Shown: positions 10,975-23,022, numbered from the stretch's first letter. The stretch: 64,000 nucleotides of DNA from Phytophthora hibernalis (GCA_012656075.1 JAAKBF010000056.1:248001-312000); one strand, 5' to 3'. Numbers and translations: made by a program. The notes: generated by a model from the sequence alone, not told the origin.

Positions 10975-11435
10975 GGTTTCTTGGGCGTGCTTGAAAGGGT
11001 TACTCTGCTCGGGGAGGAGGTCGTTTCGACTTGAAAGGAATTTTTACTGACGAAAATCGAGGAGTGTATAACGAATCTGGAGATCGGAGGCAACATGGAA
11101 AACGATTCCGAGGCAAGCGTCTATAATAGCACCGGTTATTGCGCAGTTGAAGATCCAGACGGAACACGAACAAGTCAGGCGGCCAGATGAACACATTATT
11201 AGTTTTGTCGGATGATCTGGCTATCACCAAGATTGACCATCACAGCATACATGTTGACATTAATAAATTTTCTGGTGCTTCACAGTAAATTTGTACCAGC
11301 ATGATAGTCGGGACGATCAACACTGTATAATACAGGTATTAGGCAACGCTAAAGATTCACAAGTTACTTAGTCAGCAGGTTTGTCGTGACGCTCTAAACT
11401 GTTGCATTATCCTACGGATACCGTTTTGCTGCATC
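10741..11435. repeat. Left arm of ~690-bp inverted repeat
   Basis: The reverse complement of this arm recurs at 12903-13579, essentially base for base across the effector 5' coding region, promoter and a further ~300 bp. The main difference is an ~18-bp deletion beside AAAACGGT in the right arm. Such identity means very recent duplication or ongoing gene conversion. Confidence 0.9.
11030..11055 (-). promoter_or_regulatory. Putative oomycete initiator upstream of RxLR copy 1
   Basis: On the minus strand the GTCAGTAAAAATTCC stretch about 65 bp upstream of the ATG partly fits the oomycete Inr consensus TCATTYYNCAWTTT. The same position in copies 3 and 4 has the better match GTCAGTTCAAAATTTCC. 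A Pyr-rich stretch (CCTCCTCCCC) separates it from the start codon. Confidence 0.35.
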
Positions 11436-12902
11436 ACGTACATATATTCATATATAAATTTGAAATGTATTATACATGTAGACTAGAGTGCCTCGCTATG
11501 ACTTATAGAAAACAGTGCAATCCCAGCTTTATTTTTAAGGACTAGGCTCACGAATTTGTTGGCAGGGCGATATAATTTAGTCGTCCTCGGATTTTAAAGC
11601 GACAATACGGACGTCTCTTAGTAAATAGTACTGTGATATAATTATATCGGACCAGAGGATCATTTATATAGCCTCCGAGTTGTCAAAACCTATGCAAGCC
11701 ACAAAGACCACTCCGTTCCAGCATGATTTTAATAGCACACCAAAACACTACTACGTAGTACTAAATTTGAGTTTACGGGACGCTCAAATGTAATATGTAT
11801 TAATACACGTATACATGTATGTATTAATAGCACAAAACCCACTGCACTGTACATGTATTTGTTTTACGGGATGCTCAAAATCTTCATGTATAATACATTT
11901 CGATTTATATATTCTCTGGATTTTAATCTAGAGTTTCTCCCAATAAAACCTCTTACCTTTTATGCATACATTTAAAAAAATCTTCTTTCTGGAAGGACGC
12001 CAGTTTACAAATATCTTTGAAATCGATAGACCTGTTATATAAGATCCATGTCAGATTTTTTAGTCGAAATCGGTGGGTGTCCACTCTCTAATTAGATGAA
12101 GGTGTAGCCAAAGGATACCTCTGCTTAGTCAGATCAAGATAATTTACCCTTAATATATAATAACCGGCTGACAATGAAAACACCCAGATGAATGTCGACC
12201 GTAGCAACCACGGGTAACATCAAAGCCCACCCACCCACTGAATGTTGCTAGAAGGAGATGGGTTAAACAAAGATTATCACCTGTAAACTTCAAAACCCAG
12301 TAGGTTAAAAATCTTTGTCACTTCATATGCGCACTGCGCGCTAGTGTTGGCTGCTTCAGCCTCGTACTTCTGATAGAAATACGCCGGTACGTAGTTTTCC
12401 ACCAACTAAATTTCAATTCAAGACAACGAAAATGTACGAAAACGAAGACACTGGCCAAACGACTACTTAATCAGGGTCTGTGTTGTAACTGTACTGTAGC
12501 AGCTTTGTCGCGTTGAGTAAGCGCTTGAACGGAGAGGAGAAGAGACGAACGCTTGTGCAGTTGCGAGTGAAACTCAAAGTGGTATTAGTTTAGCCACGTG
12601 TCGTGCACGAGGAGGAAAGCACCAAGCCTAAAAACCTTTCACTAGCAACCCAAGATATACGATGGATGGCGGTCCCCAATCAACCAAGGTTGGCGAGTGG
12701 ATTCCCAGCTGTACTGGGACCTTACCGAACATGAGTGACCACGAGAGTCAAAGTTGAGTCCCGTACTCTCATATACTGGTATGGGAATTGCGTTCCCAAC
12801 GCAATACAGAGTTCTTTGCCAAGGAACTATGCAGCAGGAATCAATCCAGAGCTTCTCCGTGTAAAACACGGCGTTAGTTAATACATGTACGTTATGTACA
12901 GT
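11436..12902. other. Spacer between inverted-repeat arms, no gene
   Basis: About 1.47 kb of AT-rich DNA with ATACATGTA-type palindromes (11475, 11810, 11850, 12885) and a TACTACGTAGTA palindrome near 11750. Only short, unsupported open frames occur. It forms the loop of the palindromic arrangement. Confidence 0.55.
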
Positions 12903-13579
12903 ATGCAGCAAAACGGTGACAGTTTAGAGCGTCACGACAAACCTGCTGACTAAGTAACTTGTGAATCTTTAGCGTTGCCTAATACCTGTATAATACAGTG
13001 TTGATCGTCCCGACTATCATGCTGGTACAAATTTACTGTGAAGCACCAGAAAATTTATTAATGTCAACATGTATGCTGTGATGGTCAATCTTGGTGATAG
13101 CCAGATCATCCGACAAAACTAATAATGTGTTCATCTGGCCGCCTGACTTGTTCGTGTTCCGTCTGGATCTTCAACTGCGCAATAACCGGTGCTATTATAG
13201 ACGCTTGCCTCGGAATCGTTTTCCATGTTGCCTCCGATCTCCAGATTCGTTATACACTCCTCGATTTTCGTCAGTAAAAATTCCTTTCAAGTCGAAACGA
13301 CCTCCTCCCCGAGCAGAGTAACCCTTTCAAGCACGCCCAAGAAACCATGCGCTTCTACTGCTTGCTATGTCTCGCCTTCGCTGCGCTTCTCGCAAGTTGT
13401 GATACCATCTCGACATCATCAACGAAGGACACGTTCAACTCGGTAAAGTTGTCTCCATCAGACCTGGTTCAATCTCACAATGCTGCCCAAACGCAAATCA
13501 ACCGTCAACGTTTCCTGAGAGCTCAATCGTCTAAAGTTGACACAACCCACTCGGACGAGGAAGAGAGAGTATATCCGAC
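12903..13579. repeat. Right arm of ~690-bp inverted repeat
   Basis: Reverse complement of 10741-11435, ending just past the EER codons of RxLR copy 2. Beyond 13580 the two genes diverge abruptly (GATATCG versus GACGTCG), marking the end of the homogenised tract. Confidence 0.9.
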
Positions 13580-13894
13580 GTCGTTAAGAAAATGAGAACC
13601 TGGATCGCAAACTCCGGCAGACAGTCTAAGGTGGACTACGACATCGAGAAGATAGTGCTGGCGACTGATTTGCATCTTCGGGGCATGGCAGATCTCCCCA
13701 CTCTTTACGGGAATAAAATCACCCCAGAACACCTCTTCAACGCGCTGCACCTAGAAAAACTAGTGCAGTCGGCGAATCGGTTGCCAGGAGCCGCTGCCAC
13801 TAGGGCCTGGTATTGGCTGCAACGGAACCCCAAATATAAGTTGTGGGCCGATTACAACACGTTTTGGACTTTGAAGGCCAACCCACCACTGTAA
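13347..13894 (+). pseudogene. RxLR-EER effector copy 2 (chimeric, one-base frameshift)
   Basis: Starts ATG at 13347. The first ~74 residues (signal peptide, RFLR 55-58, EEER) are identical to copies 1 and 3. The C-terminal half instead matches copy 4, with RTWIANSGRQSKVDYDIEK, the LRGMADLPTLYGNKI region and the W/Y-rich tail AWYWLQRNPKY and TFWTL. The frame breaks at 13569, where copies 1 and 3 have GG and this copy a single G. The C-terminal half stays open from 13592 to its stop at 13894. The gene looks like a chimera: an N-terminal module and promoter pasted by gene conversion from copy 1 onto a copy-4-type effector domain. WY-like helices are inferred from the spaced Trp/Tyr residues. Confidence 0.85.
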
Positions 13895-14235
13895 CAAAGG
13901 TAGCGGAACGAAGTCTCGTGATTCACTGAAAAACATACCGAGCAAATTTGAATCTTGTGGTGGCAGCGCCAACGTGATATTCTGCGGACCATGCATGTAG
14001 CGGCCGAATCGAAGATTCAAACTTTACACTCCGACGGAGAAATTTTCAATCAATGAACTTTCTTCTTTTTCTTTTCACAAAGCAGTCGACGGCAAAATGT
14101 CAAAAATACAACACAGCGAAATTGTAGTGAAATCATGCCCACATAATTTTGGAGTCATGGACGCCAAATTAATTACTTGTTTTCTTAATACATAGGTATG
14201 CCGATATGCCGATTGGAGACCAGCACATCGGAAAA
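13895..14235. repeat. Conserved 3' flank of RxLR copy 2 (matches 44815-45215)
   Basis: GAACGAAGTCTCGTGATTCA, GCAGTCGACGGCAA, ATGCCCACATAATTTTGG and GCCGATTGGAGACC recur in order downstream of copy 4. This shows that copies 2 and 4 descend from one ancestral gene with its flank. Confidence 0.75.
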
Positions 14236-15159
14236 TAATTAATACCTGTTGTTCTGCCCCTGCCGACCTGTTACTGTACCCGGGCTCGATTTTTTATTAT
14301 AATTAAATAACTTTAGTATTATTACCATTATTGGCAAACCAAGGTTTCCATAAACTATGAAATTAACCCCGTAATAAGTATATTGTATTTTTACTACAAA
14401 AACTGTGCTCCAAAGAAAACGTTCTTGTGAACACTACAATCGCTTACCATAGTCATGCCGACTGACTCATTTCCATATTTAATGATTCCAATATCCAGCT
14501 CCAGCAGATTTCTCCTTTGTAATGAATTAGTATATATTGGGCCGAAAAAGACCAAAAAAGTGATACAATAACTGCTATATGTATAATATTATTTATTGAT
14601 ACACAGATTGCGTAGCCCTCTGGCAAAGAACCGTTTCGATCAGGTAACACTCGGGTTTCAGGTCTCCTTCTCCGTCACCTGACTGGAAGTACACCCGGTT
14701 GGACGTTCTGCCGGGGTCAAACACTCGGTATTGGTCCCCGGCGTTGGCTCTGTTGGGGCTTAAGACGCCATCCTAAAGACCGTTTAGTTTAAATCCGACC
14801 TGATCTTGACCAGATCAATCTGCATTTCGCTCAACATCTCCCCATTTTGCTATCGTCGTTAGGAGAGCCTAAAGGTCCTGGGTTTGCCGTTACCGAATTC
14901 CATATGTCAAGACATACACCCCGTGTGAGGTGTAGAGACGTGCGGTAGGCCAAATTGGGATGTCTATTTGTTGAAAACGAAGTGCATGTCTGAGAAGGGA
15001 GTCCGATCTGATTGTCTATTGGTTGGAATGTTGCTGTATGCCTTGACATAGAGTCTGTATCGACATATGGAATTCGGTACTGCCGCGGCACCGGTGTGTT
15101 TACCCCACCACCATCTTTAAACTACGGAGAACGGAGAGCAGGATGCATCATCCGGCATT
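14236..15159. other. Non-coding repeat-derived DNA
   Basis: No gene seen. It contains a short inverted repeat (CCGAATTCCATATGTC near 14890 in reverse sense, and GACATATGGAATTCGG near 15060) that may be the long-terminal region of the neighbouring decayed retroelement. Confidence 0.4.
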
Positions 15160-16720
15160 GGTCACTCGTGTGACCCTTTTCTAGTCTTCGTGTCGAGCAG
15201 CATTTTCAGGTTCGCTGAACTTGGGCTTCGTCGCCACGAGTTTCGTGCTGAAGTTGGTTGGGTTGTTGTTACTCTCGGATTTTTGCGCATCAGAAGCCTG
15301 GTCGCGAGTGTTGAATGACCTTGCCGCGTCCAAGAGTTCTCCGAGTGACTCATGCGTCTGTTTTTGTGCAACTCCTTAAGTTGGTTCGATCGAAGACCTT
15401 TGATCAGCTTGTACTTTTCGGGTACGTCGTTGGTGCGCCTCAGTCGCTCGAATTCGTCGATGTATACGTCTAACATCCGGTTCCCTTGGCTACAGTCAAC
15501 GAAGCTTGAGACGATATCTTCTCCACGCGATCGAGTCACAAACCGTTGCCTCTTTTTCTTGACGATGTGACTCCAGCATCTTTTTTCTTTGTAGGCCTGG
15601 AGCAGCCACAGTGTTGCCTTGCCACTTGTATAGTTTAGCATGCGTTTTCCTATACGCCATTCGATTTGTTGTTGCCCTAAATAGAGGACGTACACGACGT
15701 ACCACGAGATCATGTTCAGAACGTAAAACGACGATAGCATCGTCATTATCGCCCCCGTATGTGGGTGTTTCCTGCTGTTTCAGGCAAGTGGAGATTCAAC
15801 TTTCGAGCTCAGTGTGGGTAAAATGGGACGTGTGAGGCATAATTTGGCCCACATCATCCCAATCTGCATACAGTCCTTCGTCGGTCAAGCCACGCCTAAT
15901 CCATTTTTACTGACCAACACTACGCAGACTTTGGTTTGGCCTTGTACACCTCGTCTTAGCGAGTTAATTTCAGCTCGCACCGAAGCCAAGTCTGTTTACT
16001 GGTTCGGCATTGCTTCGTCATTGTGTGTGGCAACGTTCTGTATCAGGTTAATCACCTCATGAAACAACGCCTGGTTTGATTTAATCTCCTCCATATTTTG
16101 GCTACGACGTTGTTCGGTACGCGTTGCAAAGGCCGCGGCCGCTTCGGTCAGACTTGTCTGGTCTCGTGCCAGCTCTTATAGGGTTTGCTCCTGTGTTTCG
16201 CAATTTGCTAGTACGAGTCGTAGTCTGCCAATTTCACCCCGTCGAGTGGGTGGTTATCTTCTGCCACGTCGAATTAACTGCTGCCGTCGCTCATTCCACT
16301 TCAAGGTCTACTATGTTGCAAATATGGTGGCACCCCGTCAAAATGAGATCGACCTCCCAGGACACTTGGGGAAGCGTAGTTGTAGGATCGGTCGGAGGAC
16401 TTTGATGATGTACTCTGACCGGGGATTAGCGAGCTTATAGACGTTTTGTTGTATCTTCAGCAGTAAGAAGGAAATGTCAAAGTGTGTATTGTGGTTAGTT
16501 CGCTTCGTCTTCTAACCAACAGTCACTATTTCCAAAGGTCGCTCCGAGGGCCGCTCCAAGAGTCGATCGAGAGTCCTTTCGTTGTTTTCGAGATCTCTCT
16601 CGTAGATCTGCAACCGCTATTGAATTACCTTCACGGAACAATCTAGTTCCGGGACAGGGTAATCCAACGTCTTGTCGTTAAATTCGGACAGTACAGTGTC
16701 ATGGACGTACCTAATACTGA
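15160..16720 (-). pseudogene. Decayed retroelement gag polyprotein
   Basis: The part at 15162-15746 has RMLDVYIDEFERLRRTNDVP and EKYKLIKGLRSNQLKEL, the Retrotrans_gag-type core seen in oomycete Ty3/gypsy elements. Preceding sequence, to about 16720 on the same strand, can be read across stops as coiled-coil-like N-terminal gag. Examples are RLQIYERDLENNERTLDRLL and ELARDQTSLTEAAAAFA followed by NMEEIKSNQALFHEVINLI. Several stops and frameshifts interrupt it. No protease, RT or integrase follows on the minus side, so only the gag end survives. The rest was probably deleted. Confidence 0.6.
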
Positions 16721-16849
16721 ATGTTCTCCCGGGGACGGCAACTTCCAAGTACTGCTCAATGCCGAGTGCTGATCGAGAGAGGCATTCCTATCCAATTGAG
16801 GAAGAATAGCTGGGGATGTTTATTGCCCCTACTAATGTTTTTACTTTAG

Positions 16850-17060
16850 TACCATTTTCTTGTGCAAACCTATGCAATTACCTCTAAAACTAATAGTTGG
16901 AAGTTTGTTTGCTGCGCACTACACGAAGAAAATACGAATCGAAATATGTTAGATGCGCACCACAGACGAAGGATGCACCGATCGAAAGCTTAGCCTCGCG
17001 TTGTTACATACATGTTGAAATGATGTACGAGTATACAGTATTCTGAAGAAGAAACCGAGG
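16850..17060. repeat. Dispersed repeat, inverted copy at 45215-45400
   Basis: TTTGCTGCGCACTACACGAAG, GATCGAAAGCTTAGC and ACAGTATTCTGAAGAAGAAAC occur here. Their reverse complements occur in matching order downstream of RxLR copy 4. No coding capacity. Confidence 0.65.
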
Positions 17061-17068
17061 TGTATCAT

Positions 17069-17212
17069 CTACCAACATCTTCGGAAAGATCTGAACACTT
17101 ATCCCAAGATTTTCAAGTAAAAAATGTACATAGAATAAGGATTACATACTTAACAACCTAGGGTGTTCAGATCTTTCCGCTGTTCAGATCTTTGTGAAGA
17201 TGTCGGTAGCGA
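17069..17212. repeat. Hairpin-forming inverted repeat (MITE-like)
   Basis: CTACCAACATCTTCGGAAAG and ATCTGAACAC at left are mirrored by GTGTTCAGATCTTTCCG, CTGTTCAGATCTTTGTG and AAGATGTCGGTAG at right, around a ~60-bp loop. The GTTCAGATCTTT motif is duplicated in the right arm. Confidence 0.6.
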
Positions 17213-17277
17213 TCTGCTGGAGTGCTAATTATTATCTGTTGTATAAGCAATGATCGCCTGAAAGCCAGTGCGTCGGC

Positions 17278-17532
17278 TTACACTTTCATTTCTTCGACGA
17301 CATCTTCGACCGCACCCTCACGTCCGTCGGCAGCAGTGAACAGGAAGGGTTTCCCGCAGGTGTGAGCCACCGATTTCTGGTAGGAGCCATCCGCCATCAC
17401 GTCGACGGGCCTTGCACCTGAAACTACGATAGTAGCTGTTGTCTTGTGGTCAGATGAACACGCCTTCGTGAAGGCATAGCCCTTCCTATGGACGGTGGTC
17501 TTGAAGGGGCAGAGTTCTCGGACGGCGTCCAT
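17278..17532 (-). CDS. Short ORF, unknown (possible transposase N-terminus)
   Basis: 84 residues, beginning MDAVRELCPFKTTVHRKGYA and ending EDVVEEMKV, with Cys and His spaced in a way that could suit a small zinc-binding domain of a transposase N-terminus. It was not recognised as any named family. No intron or continuation is evident, and it lies among repeat fragments. It may be a gene remnant or chance. Confidence 0.25.
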   Translation of the reverse strand: MDAVRELCPFKTTVHRKGYAFTKACSSDHKTTATIVVSGARPVDVMADGSYQKSVAHTCGKPFLFTAADGREGAVEDVVEEMKV

Positions 17533-19047
17533 TTTGGAAATGAGTGAAAAGGATGCAGGGACCGGGTCGAGTGAACGCCGCTCTGGCCACTCATTTCACG
17601 ATATATGCCATGGAGATGTTTGCGTAACGCTAGGTCCGAGGGTATATAACCAGGAGATCACAGAGGCCAACCCATGTCCTGTTGTGAGTACTGTACATCA
17701 ATGCACTCCTCAAACTTTATCACTTGCAAGACTTTATATCAAAACGACACAATTCGGTATACCGGTTGAATATCGGTATTTTTCAAGAAAGTATTTTACT
17801 TGAGAACGCAACTTGTATTTTACGGGTCAGGTTCAGAATCTGACCTGTGAAAACTCCAGGCCCGACATTCACCCTTACCAGACCGGTAGTAGACCCATTT
17901 AATATGTAACCGCTTAATCTTTATCCCCCACCTGTACTACGCGTGGTACAATTGTACCACCCGTGGTACAGGTTTCAAAATCCTTAAAGTTAGTTGTGAG
18001 CTGTATTTTCTGTGCCAGGCCTGTTCTAGATCCTTCTCTAGATCCAGAGGGTTCTTCCGCCACATAAACCATTTAATTCGCGCTCGAAACCATGCCATGA
18101 GGCCGTTCCGAGGATAGAGATGAGTGCAGGGCCTACAAGATCGCCATAAAGGCGTGGAAGCCTGCGATATCCTTGTAAGCGATGCTGTAATAACGTTCTA
18201 AGAGCTTAAGGATGCCTAAATGCCTCTGTAGCTCGAACCTCACGACGATCGAGCTCTTAAAAGTCGTATCGGGCTCTCAAACCACCACTAGAGATAGCGT
18301 GTCATATCTGGCTACCTAGCTACCTAAATTCGTGCAAACCACTTGAATGCGACCTCCTCTAAGTATCTAATATCTATCAGATTTAAGTGGGGCGAAGGAC
18401 GAGGTGCAAGTGCTCGCAATGGCGAAGCAGCATGTTGACCTTTGTCTTTAGGTAAACTTTGTGAGTGCCACGAGTCGGCATATAGCATGATCATTTATAG
18501 CCGCCTTCCTGGGTACTCTAACAATCGTGTGCAACGCTTGGATGCGACTCAATACTCGTCGGTTCGTCAGCAAGGCAGCGCGAGCCTACGCGACGCGTGT
18601 ATTCACTGTGCTCCTTTTCCATTCTGCCGACCCGCTCAGACGTAATCAGATTTTGTCTCAGTTTTTATAATGGAAAATTAAATTTTTATTTGTACCACGG
18701 TGGGATAAATGTGTGGTACGACTAGTGTGCGTCAGACCTGTTTCAGCCCTCGATTTCGATTCGTCTCCAGCATTATGTGCTCAGTTGTAGGTCCATGTGG
18801 TAGAATTTGATTGCGTTTTACAGAATCCATGATGTGTTTATCCGATTGGGCATCAGAGTGTATCGGTGGGCTCGACACTGTGTCGAAATCATCACAAGGA
18901 GAGATGGTTGTATTTATTTGGTCCCGCTCTGGAAAGCAAACGAACCACAAGTCACTTGTGTAATTTTTGACGTGCTACTTCCACCTGCAACCAAGTCAAA
19001 CATATTTGCTCCCAAACTCACTGAAACTACTTTCTGAAGCACAATAA
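17533..19047. other. Repeat-derived non-coding region; possible TIR element 17920-18730
   Basis: No gene recognised. Near 17920, TTTATCCCCCACC with GTGGTACAA is partly mirrored near 18680 by TTGTACCACGGTGGGATAAA, so a non-autonomous inverted-repeat element of about 0.8 kb is possible. The match is imperfect, with extra GTGGTAC palindromes on both sides. Confidence 0.3.
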
Positions 19048-19600
19048 AGAGTAGCTGTTGCCAACATTGGAGCAAATTATGTCCAAACTCCTGTTAAAAA
19101 TAGTACTCGCTCTCTTGAGGAACGAGTTTTCATGCAATCGCTTCGATCCTCATGAGACACCGAATAGTCTGGTTAATGTGATTTTGACACGCAAAGGTGG
19201 GGGCAAGTGTTCGCACACACGTTATTAATCCTTTCGCTAGCCACCTAGGTAAACTATAGAATACAAATCTAAGTCAGTTATTTTTAAACAACAGCTACGA
19301 TGAAGCCATAACTATTGGTAGGCAGCTTGACATAAATGAAAGGCGTGCTAGCAAAATATACATATAGATAACGGGAGTCGATGCGCGGGCCTGACCAGCC
19401 GGCCGTTACTTGGGCCGTTTTTTGATAACTCTACTTTTTACTCTACTGTTTGCAAACGGTTTGTTTGTGAATAGCAAATCTGGCTAACATGTGTGTGGAG
19501 CTAGACGGTTTTCATTGGAGTTTTCTACTGCTTGCCCTAGATTCACTCGGTCCGAGTTACGGGGAAAACGTTTTTAGTCATCCGCGGCTATTTTCTGAGT
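19048..19600. repeat. Dispersed repeat R1, copy 2, interrupted by an inverted fragment
   Basis: Begins AGTAGCTGTTGCCAACATTG as at 9640 and continues collinearly to about 19220. It is then interrupted (about 19223-19430) by a reversed piece of the same repeat (TATCTATATG complement, ACAACAGCTACGATG). It resumes with CTGTTTGCAAACGGTTTG to about 19565. Confidence 0.65.
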
Positions 19601-20179
19601 CAAGGGGTTAATTATAAGATGTTGGATTAATTGTGAAGCGTTCAGCTACTTTCTAAGCATGATTTAGGTTCAGCAATAAATGAGTTTGTGTGGCTTTCAC
19701 AAATAAAGTTTTCAGCTATATTGCTTTACAGGCGACTTGCGAGTGCCACTGTGTAAATAATTCTTCTGGCTTCACTCTCTACACTGGAATTTGCTTGAGC
19801 TACAAATGAGGTGTGAACGCTGGGATTAGTTTCAGATCTATTTGTGCTTCCAGCCTCTGCCGGAACGATATCACGTAGAAAATTTATAATTAAGAAAATT
19901 AAGTTGTTCAATTGAGGACAGGTTCTTAAGGGGATTTAAGATAGCGCACCCTGGGCACTTGCACCTCCCTTTTGTATTTGCAATGAGGCCGATCAAGCGA
20001 CTTCGGACCTCTGTTGACCAAGCGGTAAATATCGTCGACCGGCTGCGGCTCAAACTGGGAGGGACAGAACGGATGTTATCTATGGCGTTCCGTCGCGCGG
20101 AATCGCTACAAGAAATAAAACTGCGTCACTTGGACGGCGTACTCTATCCGTTCTCGTTACCTCCGGTGCGGTGATGTTA

Positions 20180-22740
20180 CCATGGCGTCAGACCATGATG
20201 GTTCACGAGGACATCCATTTTCAAAATCGATCACCCCTTCATCAAACGTCAGTGAGACCCCTTCATTCAGTGTCAGTGAACACTTTGCTGGTGGTATAAC
20301 CCCATGGTATTCAGATAACACCTGGACATCAACAGGGCTGTACGGACAGTGGGGAGCCGTTGAGCTCGAACGTGGCAGCAACAACGACAAAATTACGAGT
20401 ACCAAAGCGACATTTCGGAGCGCAGAGATGTAACTTCACCCGAGCACCAATGAACCCCATTACACAGCTTCAAGAAGACAAGAGAGATGTGGTGTTCACG
20501 GATCACCCTATCCGGTTGGCTACCAAGGAATAAGCACATGCAGTTCTCGATGGTCTCGAGAATGTACGCTTTTCGGTGCTTCGCGACTGGATATCTGTCC
20601 CCAAGCTGACGTTTTCTCTCACCTTGATTGCACCGCGGTGGCGCAGATCAAGGAAGACAGCAATGGGCAGTACGTCTAATCAAGGGTCGGCACACACTTA
20701 CCGCATTTCCAGTACCATCGAGCTCCCATATAATGGAAATTCACAAACAGTTTCTGCCGGAGATTCACAGCTGGTCAGGGGTCTAAAACGTGTCTGACTA
20801 CTTTACGGATCCGGTCCAAGGATACAGCTGAACTGCTTTCACTTCTGCCAACGGCGAACCAACTCAAAGACAGGTCCCACAAGCTCCAAAAGCGAGGTGA
20901 CTTTGCTATAATTTCGTACGCTGCTAGGAAGGCGTGGGCTTCATCTCAAATGTGCACGACCAAGAAAGAGGTTTTCCAGGACATGCCGTTCAGTGTGAAA
21001 ACGGATGCGGTGTGATTTTGTGAGCAGTCTTTTAACTAACAGCATGACCGAATTGTACTCGACTGCTTCACGGATACGGTAGACAGCGGAGATCTTTGTA
21101 CTGGCATTGGCTTCACGTCAAGCCGACTGATTCGGACTGCTCCGCGCGCAATGCTCGGTCAGGGGTCTATGTTAGGCATTCAAATGCACGTTTTGGGTGT
21201 GCCTGAAGGAGCATACATGCTTCAGTTTGGGGATACTTGTGTCATATGGTCTACGACACTCAGCGTTGCACAAATACTATCAAAACTTTATATACGCTCA
21301 GTCGCTTGACGTCGAATATTTGACAGATCCGTGGGGTCAATGGTACTTGTTTATAATAAATATACCTTTCGGGTCGCACGGGTGGCAACGAGAGACTGAG
21401 CGTTGGCGTGAATCGACGCGGTGCACACGTTCGTGACGGTGCCCGCATAGCAATCGGTGCATGCGGATGTTTTGTCTGGTGAGACGTGGTGTCAAGTCCA
21501 GTACTACCTGTGAATGTGCATGTCTAGTGACGCAGAGTGCGTTGTGAGTAGTTGGAATCATAGAATCTGGTGCAGGTACGGGCCGGACAGCGTTATAACT
21601 CCACGCCGGAGGACAGGGGGAGACCGAGGTGAGAACGAACAGACTATCTATTCCTTGGCGAATTCCGAACTGACTACTGAACAACCGCTCTTTAAAGATC
21701 TCCATACCGCGATATCATGGTAAATCAGGATGACACCAGTTCAGTACTGGTTCACCGGCACTAGTACTATACACCCACTGACACACCAGGTGTGGTTCCA
21801 AACCAAAACCCAATCGAGTCACATCATCGAGTATTCAAGGCAACGGCCGGAAGCCATCCCCGCGCCGCGACAGGCCACGTTCTAGCCGGAACACTACCCA
21901 AAATTTTGGTTGAGTGTGCTATGGATATCGGTTCAGAGCCATTCGACACTTTGCCTCAGGCCTAGTTGGGGGTGAATTTCTACAAGAAGCAGTGGATCTA
22001 TGAAAGTTTGATAACCACTTTCCGACACACCGCCGCAAGCCACGACGGGCCATATACAACATTCAGAGTACTGATTCGACGCCAACTACTATGTGATTCG
22101 GGATGACAACCTGCACGAGTTGAATGTGGATGGAAACATAACCAAGACCTTCAAAGCCTCTCTTTGTGACGTACTCAAGCGAAACGAAAATGTTGAAAAC
22201 ATTCAACTACGCTATTTGTCACATTTGTTTGAAGGTCTTGGATCGAATCCCTTTTCAGCACCACTCGAACACTCCGTCGTGGAGCGTCGCAGAAATTGAA
22301 ACAATACGCAGAAAGTTCAAGTGTGACGGCTAGGGATTCTACCAAACGGGATGGCTATTCGCGCTCGTGTTCGAGTGTCTACGTCTTGTGGACGCACTGT
22401 ATTTGCTGAGGATGCTCCGAAGTCTTCCTGCTTTGAAACCACCGGGACGACCTCGAAAACAACAGAGGTGCGTTGACCGTGGTGGGTCACAAAAATTCAG
22501 TATACAGATGATGCATTGATCAAAAGGTTGGTGGACAAGCTGACTAGCATGATCAACTGGTGCATATTGAGTGTCGAGGCAACAACCGATGGCAAGGGAG
22601 AAGTTACAGAGATGGCAAAATTAAACCGCAGTTGAGTCTGAGTGGCAAGCGGTACTGGAACATTGTGTACGACGATCTTGAGGAGGTGCCGCCGTTGGAT
22701 ATAAATATCTAGCGAGGGCGATCAATTTTCCTTCCAAATG
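20180..22740 (+). pseudogene. MULE transposase with SWIM finger, degenerate
   Basis: Broken into many short frames. The most telling part is at about 22310-22470: CDG*GFYQTGWLFALVFECL then ALKPPGRPRK. It resembles the C-terminal SWIM-type zinc finger of oomycete MULE transposases (CxCxxFxxTGxxCxHV), followed by a GRPxK tail, with two of the zinc ligands lost. Upstream at about 21810 NPIESHHRVFKA resembles the TNNPxEqxxxxfK box that follows the catalytic domain. At about 20580, LRDWISVPKLTF resembles the N-terminal LRxWIS.gKLTF segment. The catalytic Asp/Glu residues were not located with confidence. Clearly inactive. Confidence 0.5.
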
Positions 22741-22866
22741 GGTCACATGACCTGAGCTTAACGCACACGTGTGGATCGACAGCTGTGCGCATAATGGATA
22801 GTGTAAGAAAAGATACAGAAAAACTATTCAACTCCCAAAATACCAGAAACACTTTCCATGGAAACT

Positions 22867-22947
22867 CTGACTCACAATTAATCCTACCGACTCACAATTA
22901 ATCCTAGTGACTCTCAATTAATCCGAGCGACTCACAATTAATCCGAC
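22867..22947. repeat. Four-unit tandem repeat of about 19-20 bp
   Basis: Unit CGACTCACAATTAATCC(T/G)A, repeated four times with single-base variation (GACTCTCAATTAATCC in the third unit). It forms the right terminus of the MULE candidate, so it may be a multiplied terminal inverted repeat. Confidence 0.85.
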
Positions 22948-23022
22948 ATCCTTTAGAAAGCAGCCAAAATGACACGACGCAGAAAATAGCCGCAGATGCC
23001 TTACAAATAATCCGCCCCCAAC

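Larger units (their letters stand above)
19622..22947 (+). mobile_element. Decayed MULE (Mutator-like) transposon candidate
   Basis: GTTGGATTAATTGTGAAGCG at 19622 is mirrored at 22928-22947 by CGACTCACAATTAATCCGAC, 16 of 20 matching. Between them lies a degenerate MULE-type transposase. The right terminus is multiplied into a tandem repeat. No clear 8-10-bp target duplication was found, so the exact boundaries are inferred. Confidence 0.5.

Noticed and set aside
11000..11230. 76-residue frame identical at 11000-11230 (minus) and 13091-13321 (plus) as a conserved gene
   Set aside because: It is duplicated only because it lies in the effector-promoter inverted repeat; identity is DNA-level and extends beyond the frame.
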